From the NCBI GenBank assembly GCA_013154075.1, contig JAADDG010000013.1, positions 1 through 6,738 of the forward strand: a DNA stretch of 6,738 bases. The letters are read 5' to 3'. Positions 1 to 6,500 of the stretch are shown one piece after another. This stretch comes from Campylobacterota bacterium. GTDB taxonomy: Bacteria; Campylobacterota; Campylobacteria; Campylobacterales; JAADDG01. Numbering within the stretch: the stretch's first letter is position 1; each line of letters starts with the position of its first letter. Both the position numbers and the translations under genes were made by a program. The notes under the pieces were generated by a model. That model made no database searches. It had not been told where the DNA came from and was given only the letters and a program-made list of their open reading frames with translations.

Positions 1-102
1 GACGGTAAGAGAGGAGAGATGACGAAAAGATTGCAAGATGCGTATTTCGATATCGTTCATGGAAGAGACGCAAAATATGAACACTATCTAACTTATGTTT
101 AA
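1..102 (+). CDS. ilvE: Branched-chain amino acid aminotransferase, C-terminal end only (partial)
   Basis: An open frame enters from the left edge and gives 33 residues before TAA at 100-102. It ends in an FDIVHGRDAKYEHYLTYV tail preceded by a GKRGEMTKRLQ stretch. I recognise this as the C-terminal end of the class IV PLP-dependent aminotransferase IlvE as it occurs in Campylobacterota. IlvE makes valine, leucine and isoleucine from their 2-oxo acids, with glutamate as amino donor, in the cytoplasm. The catalytic lysine and the PLP site lie outside the window, so the call rests on the tail and on context: in Campylobacter jejuni, as I recall, ilvE sits next to the SPFH gene, as here. The next gene starts 12 bases after the stop on the same strand, which suggests co-transcription. 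Confidence 0.7.
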   Translation, partial: DGKRGEMTKRLQDAYFDIVHGRDAKYEHYLTYV

Positions 103-114
103 AAAGGAAAAATA

Positions 115-1194
115 ATGCCGGCAGATTTGAAAGATTATTTTAAAAAAGATAGAAGAGACGATAGAGACGATTACGATGATGATGGAGGGGATATGGATTT
201 TTTCAACAATTTCGGTAAAAAAGCCGGATTGTTGTATATCCTTATCTTTTTGGCCGCTATTTTGATAATAGCCAAACCCTTTGTAGTGATTCAATCGGGA
301 GAGGTGGGAATCAAGGTTACGGCGGGAAAATATGAGCCTACGCCTTTGGGACCGGGATTTCACGTCTATATTCCTTTTATTCAAGATATCATTATAGTGG
401 ATACCAAAGTTAGGGTGATAAATTATACAAGCGGAGAGGACGGGGCTATAACTCCTTCGATGAGAAACGGAGGAATTAAATACAAACCAGCTATCTCCGT
501 ACTTGATGCGAGAGGTTTGCCCGTATCTATCGATCTTACCGTTCAATATAGACTAAAGCCTCAAAGTGCTCCCCAAACTATCGCAAGATGGGGACTTGCT
601 TGGGAGGATAAGATCATAAATCCGGTCGTTAGGGATATCGTTAGAAACGTTATCGGTAAGTATCCCGCAGAAGAGCTTCCTATCAAGAGAAACGAGATAG
701 CCAAAAGAATAGAGGTCGAGATAAAAAATAAGCTTGATTCTTTCGAGGGATCTCCGGTAGAGCTTATCTCGGTACAGCTTAGAAATATAATTTTGCCTCC
801 GAAAATTAAAGAGCAGATAGAGAGAGTACAGATAGCCAAACAGGAAGCTGAAAGAACGAGATACGAAGTAGAGAGAGCTAAGCAGGAGGCTCAAAAGAAA
901 GCGGCCTTGGCAACCGGTGTGGCCGAAGCGAGAAAAATAGAGGCCAAAGGTAAGGCGGATGCTATCAAGATAGAGGCTGACGCTCATGCTTATGCCAATC
1001 AAATCATTGCAAAAAGTCTTACTCCTTATTTGTTAAGACTTAGAGAGATAGAGACTCAAGGCAAATTCAACGAAGCGTTGAAAGTCAATAAAGATGCCAA
1101 AATTTTCCTAACTCCGGGCGGAGCCGTACCGAATATCTGGATAGATACGAAAGATAGAAAGATTTCAAGTTCCGTAGAAGGTTCGAATAAATGA
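115..1194 (+). CDS. SPFH/band-7 (prohibitin-like) membrane protein
   Basis: A 359-residue member of the SPFH superfamily (stomatin, prohibitin, flotillin, HflK/C). Such proteins form large oligomers at the membrane, scaffold microdomains and often control membrane proteases; the specific role here is unknown. In order: a hydrophilic N-terminus with an Asp/Arg-rich run (residues 12-28); one membrane segment (about 38-56); a band-7 domain (about 57-230) starting VVIQSGEVGIKVTAGKYEP and including LDARGLPVSIDLTVQYRL; a charged Glu/Ala/Lys coiled coil (about 230-300); and a tail with FLTPGGAVPNIW. The start is well supported by AAGGA at 104-108, six bases before ATG. The stop overlaps the start of hisIE by four bases. 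The C. jejuni homologue is Cj0268c, which from memory has been linked to host-cell adhesion and invasion; that role cannot be transferred here. The family call is firm, the function open. Confidence 0.9.
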   Translation: MPADLKDYFKKDRRDDRDDYDDDGGDMDFFNNFGKKAGLLYILIFLAAILIIAKPFVVIQSGEVGIKVTAGKYEPTPLGPGFHVYIPFIQDIIIVDTKVRVINYTSGEDGAITPSMRNGGIKYKPAISVLDARGLPVSIDLTVQYRLKPQSAPQTIARWGLAWEDKIINPVVRDIVRNVIGKYPAEELPIKRNEIAKRIEVEIKNKLDSFEGSPVELISVQLRNIILPPKIKEQIERVQIAKQEAERTRYEVERAKQEAQKKAALATGVAEARKIEAKGKADAIKIEADAHAYANQIIAKSLTPYLLRLREIETQGKFNEALKVNKDAKIFLTPGGAVPNIWIDTKDRKISSSVEGSNK

Positions 1195-1874
1195 ACGAAA
1201 TTTTGGAAAAGATAGATTGGGAGAAGTCTCCTCTTCTTCCCGCTATCGCTCAAGATTATGAGAGTAAAGATGTCTTGATGCTTGCTTATATGAATAGGGA
1301 GGCGTTGGAGCTTACTCTAAAAACTAAAATAGCCCATTATTATTCAAGAAGCAGAAAAAGGATTTGGAAAAAGGGTGAAAGCAGCGGAAATATCCAAAGG
1401 GTAAAAAATATCTATATAGATTGCGATAACGATACGATTCTTTTGAAAGTGGAGCAGGTTGGAGGTGCCGCCTGCCATACGGGAAGGTATTCTTGCTTCT
1501 TTACCGAGCTTGAGAGCGGTGAGGAGGTGTATGAGGTGGATGAGAGTAAAATAGCTTCATATTCGATAGTGGATAGAGTCTATCATACGATTTTGGAGAG
1601 AAAAAAGGCTTCAAGCGAGAAATCTTACGTAGCTTCCTTGTTTCAAAAAGGTGAAAACGCTATTTTGAAAAAGGTTGTAGAGGAGGCGGGAGAGTTTTGT
1701 TTCGCGGTTAAGGATTCAAAAGAGGAAGAGATAATTTATGAAGCTTGTGATCTGCTTTTTCACTCTCTTGTAGCTTTGGGATATAAGAATATCTCTCCGG
1801 AGCTTGTTAAAGAGGAGCTAAAGAGGCGTTTTGGCATAAGCGGAATAGAAGAGAAAAAATCCCGCAATAAATGA
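1191..1874 (+). CDS. hisIE: Bifunctional phosphoribosyl-AMP cyclohydrolase / phosphoribosyl-ATP pyrophosphatase
   Basis: A 227-residue cytoplasmic enzyme for histidine biosynthesis steps 2 and 3: the HisE half splits PR-ATP to PR-AMP plus pyrophosphate, and the HisI half opens the adenine ring. The N-terminal HisI domain (about 5-120) has MLAYMNREAL, HYYSRSRKRIWKKGESSGN, the metal motif DCDND (78-82) and CHTGRYSC. Cys79, Cys95 and Cys102 keep the 16- and 7-residue spacing of the zinc ligands known from the archaeal enzyme. The C-terminal HisE domain (about 123-215) is of the MazG-like all-alpha NTP pyrophosphatase type, with EEAGE (164-168) and EACD (184-187) as EExxE and ExxD metal sites. 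Both active sites look intact and the length is usual for a fused HisIE. ATG lies inside the preceding TGA (ATGA) and no strong Shine-Dalgarno is visible, so translation is probably coupled to the SPFH gene. No other his gene is in view. Confidence 0.95.
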   Translation: MNEILEKIDWEKSPLLPAIAQDYESKDVLMLAYMNREALELTLKTKIAHYYSRSRKRIWKKGESSGNIQRVKNIYIDCDNDTILLKVEQVGGAACHTGRYSCFFTELESGEEVYEVDESKIASYSIVDRVYHTILERKKASSEKSYVASLFQKGENAILKKVVEEAGEFCFAVKDSKEEEIIYEACDLLFHSLVALGYKNISPELVKEELKRRFGISGIEEKKSRNK

Positions 1875-2404
1875 ACATAGAGGTTATTAAAAGAGATATT
1901 ATAACCTATCTCGCCCATCTTACTTGGTATGACTACTTGGCGTATGGATGGGTTTTCCTTCTTTTTATTGTCATCTTGATTCTTTTTATAATACTTTCTC
2001 AAAAAAAGCCTATTTTATCTACTGTTTTTATCTTTTTGGATTTTGTGTTTTTGGTTTTTTCCCCTGTTTTGATAGACTCTTTTATGAATAAAACGGTTAA
2101 AAGAGCGGATGTGAATATAACTTCTCAAAAGTATCTGCATTTTGGTCACTCTTTGATAATTGAAGGAGAAGTTAAAAATCTTGGAAAGGTAGATTTCAAA
2201 GAGTGCAAAGTCAAAACATCCGTTTATAAAGTGTCGAAAAATAGTATTAAATCTTATTTGTACAAATTAAAACCTTTAAGAAGAAGGACGATATGGATAA
2301 AAAAGCCCGTTCCTAAGAGAAAAAGCGCGGAGTTTAGAGTCGTTATAGACAATTTTAGGTATGGAGGCGATTTTAACGTTAGTGTAAAAGCGGAGTGTTA
2401 TTGA
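1871..2404 (+). CDS. DUF2393-like small membrane protein, first paralogue
   Basis: A 177-residue protein of unknown function. I assign it tentatively to the DUF2393 type seen in Campylobacterota, from size, layout and neighbourhood, not from a search. It has two membrane segments (about 24-43 and 48-70) joined by a short basic loop (SQKKP), then a soluble beta-rich domain (about 80-177). That domain contains LIIEGEVKNLGKVDFKECKV and ends FNVSVKAECY. The G-x-V-x-N-x-G pattern resembles FxLYD/CARDB-like immunoglobulin-fold domains. The only cysteines are Cys112 and Cys176. The positively charged inter-helix loop suggests the domain faces the periplasm, but charges after the second helix make that uncertain. 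ATG overlaps the hisIE stop (ATGA) with no clear ribosome site, so coupling is likely. The next gene is a paralogue. Confidence 0.75.
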   Translation: MNIEVIKRDIITYLAHLTWYDYLAYGWVFLLFIVILILFIILSQKKPILSTVFIFLDFVFLVFSPVLIDSFMNKTVKRADVNITSQKYLHFGHSLIIEGEVKNLGKVDFKECKVKTSVYKVSKNSIKSYLYKLKPLRRRTIWIKKPVPKRKSAEFRVVIDNFRYGGDFNVSVKAECY

Positions 2405-2946
2405 TGATATATTTGACTATTTGGCATAAAGTCGCCTTGGCCTTCTTCGGTGTCGTTCTTCTTATTTTTATAATTTTATCTTTTATGCAAAAGGATAAAA
2501 AACTTGTTTGGCCTATGGTTTTCTCTTCCGTTTTGGTGGTGGGGGCTTTTACATTTTTTACTCTTTTTGCTTTGGACAAGTATACGAAAAAAGCAAAAAT
2601 TTTGAGTATCAAACATCATAGGGTATTAAGAACGGAATCCATCGTATTTGAGGGAAGAGTTAAAAATATGGGAAAATTTAAGATAGGCGAGTGTAAATTG
2701 AAAATAAAAATCGCTTCCAATCCCATGAGCGGCAAAAGCTTGTCGGGATCCTCTATGTTCAATCCGAAGTCTACATTGCCCGAGTTTTTCGATAATAAAG
2801 AGAAATCAAAAAGAAGCTATGTAGAGAAAGAGGCTGTAATCGTAAGAGATTTCAAACCGGGCTACGTGGAGCCTTTTTCCGTATCTATGAAATTTCCTTC
2901 ATATCTGAAAAACCCTTACATAAAATATAAACTCTTTTGTCATTAG
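2404..2946 (+). CDS. DUF2393-like small membrane protein, second paralogue
   Basis: Translated from ATG 2404 this gives 180 residues. The frame can be opened upstream at GTG 2395, but ATG 2404 is preferred: GGAG at 2392-2395 lies eight bases upstream, and the start shares one base with the previous stop (TGATG), a classic coupling arrangement. Layout matches the preceding protein: two membrane segments (about 10-28 and 35-58) with a basic loop (QKDKK), then a soluble domain (about 65-180). Shared sequence includes FEGRVKNMGKFKIGECKLKI, aligning with EGEVKNLGKVDFKECKVK upstream. Here too there are exactly two cysteines, Cys97 and Cys179, in equivalent places. The middle of the domain is longer and less conserved (MSGKSLSGSSMFNPKS). 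The two probably arose by tandem duplication and may form a heteromer. Function is unknown; this is the last gene of the run. Confidence 0.75.
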   Translation: MIYLTIWHKVALAFFGVVLLIFIILSFMQKDKKLVWPMVFSSVLVVGAFTFFTLFALDKYTKKAKILSIKHHRVLRTESIVFEGRVKNMGKFKIGECKLKIKIASNPMSGKSLSGSSMFNPKSTLPEFFDNKEKSKRSYVEKEAVIVRDFKPGYVEPFSVSMKFPSYLKNPYIKYKLFCH

Positions 2947-2951
2947 TAATG

Positions 2952-3065
2952 TTAATAGAGAAATCCAAATAACCATAGAGGTATTTTGTTTTTGCTTCCT
3001 ATCTCTATATCGTCCGCTACTATATAGGAATCCGGAATATCTTTGATTTCTCTATTTTTTGACAT
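2952..3065 (-). pseudogene. Possible remnant of a membrane protein, or 37-residue small protein
   Basis: On the minus strand ATG at 3065 opens a 37-codon frame ending TAA at 2952, in the gap between two convergent genes. It begins MSKNREIKDIPDSY, is acidic in the middle (VADDIEIG) and ends in a hydrophobic stretch, NKIPLWLFGFLY, cut short just as a membrane helix would begin. The frame stays open for 11 codons upstream of ATG and there encodes a hydrophobic segment (ISILAIIFLIY), but with no start codon other than a TTG. The pattern helix, acidic linker, N-x-(I/V)-P-x-W, helix is reminiscent of the N-terminus of CcoP/FixP oxidase subunits; this is a weak resemblance only. No ribosome site precedes the ATG. 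I favour a decayed fragment over an expressed peptide. The ends of the frame coincide with a 12-bp inverted repeat. Confidence 0.3.
2954..3056. repeat. Perfect 12-bp inverted repeat with a nested 7-bp hairpin; possible terminator
   Basis: AATAGAGAAATC at 2954-2965 is the exact reverse complement of GATTTCTCTATT at 3045-3056. Inside the 79-base loop a second pair, TTCCTAT at 2996-3002 and ATAGGAA at 3024-3030, can form another stem. On the + strand the right arm runs directly into six T (3055-3060, sharing two T with the arm), so a transcript from the operon could fold this way and end there. The long loop and AT-rich stem make it an unusual intrinsic terminator. It might instead be the ends of a small decayed element. 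Confidence 0.5.
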
Positions 3066-3108
3066 ATATATCAAAAAAATGATAGCTAAAATTGATATTT
3101 ATGTCAAA
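3058..3108. repeat. 17-bp near-perfect inverted repeat, each arm itself nearly palindromic
   Basis: TTTGACATATATATCAA at 3058-3074 pairs with TTGATATTTATGTCAAA at 3092-3108, 16 of 17 positions complementary, around a 17-base spacer. Each arm also contains a TTGA-N8-TCAA half-palindrome, so the segment can be read as two 16-bp operator-like sites with centres 34 bp apart. The half-sites recall CRP/FNR-family boxes (TTGAT-N4-ATCAA), but the central spacing is two bases too long for a standard FNR site. It lies just downstream of the stop of the zinc-ribbon gene and covers the start of the small minus-strand frame. Alternatives are a transcript hairpin or the trace of a mobile element. Confidence 0.5.
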
Positions 3109-3136
3109 TTATCGGAAAAGATTTAAATAAAAGAAG

Positions 3137-3409
3137 TTAAATTCCGCATTTGCCGCTTCCGCATCCGCCTCCCGATATTGTGAAAGAGTCTTTGTATCCG
3201 CAGTTTGTGCACTCTATTGTGACCTCTTTCGTTCCGCTGCAGCCGTGGCTTCTTTGATCTACTATCTCTATCGTTTTATTTTTGCATTTTGGGCATATTC
3301 CTTCGTTTATCTCTTTTAGCCTATCGCCTTTTTCGTGAAGATATACAAAATATAAAGCTATACCTGCAAGAGTGAAAAAAATGAGAAATAAAACTGTATA
3401 ACTGTCCAT
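3137..3409 (-). CDS. Small membrane-anchored cysteine-rich zinc-ribbon-like protein
   Basis: A 90-residue protein of unknown function. Residues 4-24 form one hydrophobic segment (VLFLIFFTLAGIALYFVYL), followed by a charged linker (HEKGDRLKEI). A compact cysteine-rich domain follows: CPKC (39-42), a single Cys57 in HGCSGTK, and CTNCGY (67-72). The paired CxxC knuckles are typical of a zinc ribbon. The tail, SGGGCGSGKCGI, adds Cys83 and Cys88, which could bind a second metal or be redox active. Few charges precede the helix, so an N-out topology with the ribbon in the cytoplasm is plausible but not shown. GGAAAG at 3414-3419 lies four bases before the ATG and a promoter sits just upstream. It converges on the left-hand operon and is divergent from the large exported-protein gene. 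I have an impression of similar proteins across Campylobacterota but know no characterised member. Confidence 0.8.
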   Translation of the reverse strand: MDSYTVLFLIFFTLAGIALYFVYLHEKGDRLKEINEGICPKCKNKTIEIVDQRSHGCSGTKEVTIECTNCGYKDSFTISGGGCGSGKCGI

Positions 3410-3437
3410 TTAACTTTCCAAATTAATTTTTGAATAT

Positions 3438-3466
3438 ATTCTATCCAAAAAGCCCGTTTAACTCAA
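3438..3466 (-). promoter_or_regulatory. Sigma-70-type promoter for the zinc-ribbon gene
   Basis: Reading the minus strand, TTGAGT (3466-3461) and TAGAAT (3443-3438) stand 17 bases apart, matching the -35 box at four of six and the -10 box at five of six positions. The -10 box is about 28 bases upstream of ATG 3409, leaving room for a short leader with the GGAAAG site. This lies in the 138-bp divergent gap 3410-3547. The rest of that gap is AT-rich, with a T-run at 3494-3501, and shows no equally clear promoter for the + strand gene. Confidence 0.5.
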
Positions 3467-3536
3467 ACTTAACAATAGGTAATATAAATTTATCTTTTTT
3501 TCAAACGATATAGAAAAGACATGAGATTGAGTATAA

Positions 3537-3541
3537 AAGGA
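3537..3541 (+). promoter_or_regulatory. Ribosome binding site that fixes the start of the exported protein
   Basis: AAGGA lies six bases before ATG 3548. The frame also has an earlier ATG at 3521, but that one has only a weak AGAAAAG in front and would add nine polar residues before the signal peptide. The later ATG gives a normal signal peptide and a strong Shine-Dalgarno, so 3548 is taken as the start. Confidence 0.75.
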
Positions 3542-3547
3542 AAAGAT

Positions 3548-6500
3548 ATGTTAAAAAACGTCAAAAAATATTTTACGCTTTTTCTGATGCTTTTTTTGGT
3601 TTCGGTAGTTGCTGAAGCTAAGGTATTTGAAAACGCGGAGGATGGAAAGATAGAGAGATGGAGCGTAATAAAGGGTGGTTCCTCTTCTCATATAAACAAT
3701 CTCTATGACTCTTTGAAAAAGAGTAGAGTCATAGAGTTTAAAGGTCTTGGAATAAAAAGCGGATATGAGATCAAGATAAACAGTAACGATACTCTATACT
3801 CTTTGGATGTCAAAGCAAGAGAGAAGTTCTATATAGAGTTTACCGTAAACACGGACAATGGGATCAAATATCTTGCATATACTCCGGAAAATAGCAATTA
3901 TCTTGGGAAAGGTAACTTCATAAGACACGGTTTGGGATCTAAGCTTTTGAATAATCAATGGCAGAGTGTCTCCATAGATCTTCAAAAGGATCTAAACGAA
4001 GCTCAAAAAGGCGTGAAGATAAAAAACGTTATAAAATTTAGAGTTTACGGCAATTTGAGCATAGATAATCTAAAAAGCGTAAACGGTGAGGATACTCCCG
4101 CAAAAGCTCCGCAGACTCCTAAAAATTTTAAAGCTGTATCTTTCGTAGATAGCGTGAAGCTTACTTGGAGTGCTAAAAACGGTGTGAAATATAAACTTTT
4201 TAGAGACGGTAAGTTGATAAAAGTGTTTGAAAATCAAGAGAACAGTTTCATAGATACGGGATTAAAACCGAATACTTTATATAAATACTCTCTTTTGGCT
4301 TTTAACGATTTTGGGGAATCGAAGAAAGCTTCTCTTTCCGTAAAAACGAAAAAGAGAGAGATTCCGGATCAAGATTCGAAAAGCACTCTTTATGAGGATG
4401 CGGAAGACGGAAAGACGGATGGCTGGGTAGTATATGATTCTTATCCTTTCGGTGCGAAAGTTGAGAACGTTTATGATGAGGAGAGAGGAAGCAGAGTTAT
4501 TAAGTTAAGCGGAGCGGGGATTGCTAACGGATATTGGCTAAAGAGTGTTGATGGCAAAAGATGGGCTAACGATTCTCAATTTATATTCAAAATGGATATG
4601 AAATTTGATGACGATTTTGTATTGTATATAGAAGTTTTGACTAATGAGGGTAGAAAATATTTAACTTATACTACGACTGTAGATAACGATTTCGTTTATG
4701 GCAAATATGTGGTTATAGCTTTGGACGATAGTTTCAAAGACGGTAAGTGGCATACCTTTAAAAGAAATCTTCAAAGCGATTTGAATTCTCTTTCAAAAGC
4801 TAAAATAAAAAAAGTTGAAGGTTTGATGGTAAGAGGTAATGGAGAGCTGGACGATATCTCTTTGATGGATAAAGATAATTTTATAGTATCCAAACCTTCA
4901 GATCCGCTAAACGTAACGGCCGAAGTAAATGGCGTAAACGTCCTTCTCAAATGGGAAGATAGTAGTGCGGGAAAGGCAGATTATAAAATATATAGAGACG
5001 GTAAACTTATAGAGATATATACCCAAAAAGGTGAGTACTCCTATGTAGATGAGGATTTGGAACCGAATAGAGAGTATAAATATAAAATAGTCTCTTTTAT
5101 CGGATCTAATGAATCAGAGGGAGTGGAAATAAACGTAGCCACAAAAGAGATACAAGGAAGAATCTTTTACGTATCTCCGAACGGAAACGACGAGTGGTCC
5201 GGAAAATATCCCACTCCTAAAGACGGAGACGGTCCTTGGAGAACGATTCAGCATGCGGTGGATATGGCGAAAGCCGGAGATACCGTGATGGTTAGAGGAG
5301 GAAGGTATCCAGGAAGAGTTGTTTTCAAACATTCGGGAAACGAAAAAGAGGGATACATTACTTTTAGAAACTATCCGGGAGAGAAGCCGGTAATCGTAAG
5401 AGACGATACGGTTATGGCGGATACGGTTGTGGGATATGGAGTATCTTATATAAAATTTATAGGATTTCATGTCTATAAACCGAATAGAGGCGGAATTATT
5501 TTCTATGGGCCGGGAAGCCATATCGTAATCAAAAACAACGAAGTTAGCGAATCGAACGCAAATATTCCCGAGACAAAGAGACTCGGACACGCGATAAACG
5601 TAACCGCAAGAAAAGATAAACCTATGTCTTATATTACGATAGAAGGAAATCATGTCCATCACAATCATACGGGAAATCCCAATAGAGCGGGAGCTTATAA
5701 CGAGGCTTTGACGGTACTTGGAAATGTGAAATATTTCAAAATCATAAATAACGAAGTTCACGACAACGATTTTATCGGAGTGGATGTGATAGGCCATCAA
5801 AGAGGACAATTTTCGGTTTTCGGGATGAATAAGTACGGTCTTGTAGCGGGCAATAAAATATATAGAAACGGTGTAAGAAAAATTTGGGCGAGCGCTTTGT
5901 ATGTGGACGGAGCGGAGAATCTGATAGTGGAGAATAATTTGGTGTATGACAACTTCGGACTTGGAATCACCATATCTCAAGAGACTCCGGAATCCACTAC
6001 CGAAAACGTTATAGTAAGAAATAATGTCGGATGGAACAACAATAGGGGCGGTATGATAGGATCGGCCAATAGAGGAACGGTTAAAAACAGCGTGTTTGTT
6101 CATAATGTGCTTGGAAACTCTTCTACGGAAGCTGATCTGTTTTTGGGTAACGCAATAGGCTGGAGGATCAAAAACAATATTTTCTCAAGCGAGGGAAGCG
6201 CGCCTTTTATGTTTAAGGATATCAGCCATAAAACTGGTTCTTGGATTATGGATTATAATATCTATAAAGATATCTCTTTTATTCAGGTTGGCGGAAATTA
6301 TAGATCTTTTGGAGAGTATCAGAGTAAGAGCGGAAAAGATCAGCACTCTTTTAGCGTATCGGATATAGGTTTCAAAGATAAAGAGGGGCATAATTTCGCC
6401 CTAAGAGCCGATAGCGAGGCTGTGGATAGCGGAGGATTTTTGACATCTACCGTTTCAGGCGGGAAAGGTAGTGTGATCAAAGTTTATGATGCGGCTTATT

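Noticed and set aside
553..1002. 149-codon minus-strand frame, with a second one at 561-839
   Set aside because: Both are shadows of the SPFH coiled-coil and band-7 coding sequence. The repetitive AGA/GAG/ATA codons read as Ser/Leu/Tyr on the other strand; no ribosome site or family resemblance.
2395..2403. GTG start for the second DUF2393-like protein
   Set aside because: The GGAG site overlaps this GTG rather than preceding it. ATG 2404 has correct spacing and the TGATG coupling arrangement.
3058..3108. Canonical FNR/CRP or NssR binding sites
   Set aside because: The half-sites look similar, but the spacing is N6 between five-base half-sites, where FNR and NssR need N4.
3469..3514. Sigma-70 promoter for the exported-protein gene
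   Set aside because: TTAACA (3469-3474), TATAAA (3483-3488) and TATAGA (3509-3514) are present, but none pair at 16-18 bp with a good partner box. A T-rich, Campylobacter-style promoter may exist but cannot be placed.
3521..3547. Upstream ATG extending the exported protein by nine residues
   Set aside because: No good ribosome site precedes it, and it would put polar residues before the signal peptide. ATG 3548 has AAGGA at the right spacing.
5114..6103. 329-codon minus-strand open frame opposite the beta-helix
   Set aside because: It lies wholly inside the exported-protein gene in the opposite strand. Its translation is Ser/Ile/Tyr/Arg-rich with no domain or signal logic, and the + strand frame has clear motifs throughout.
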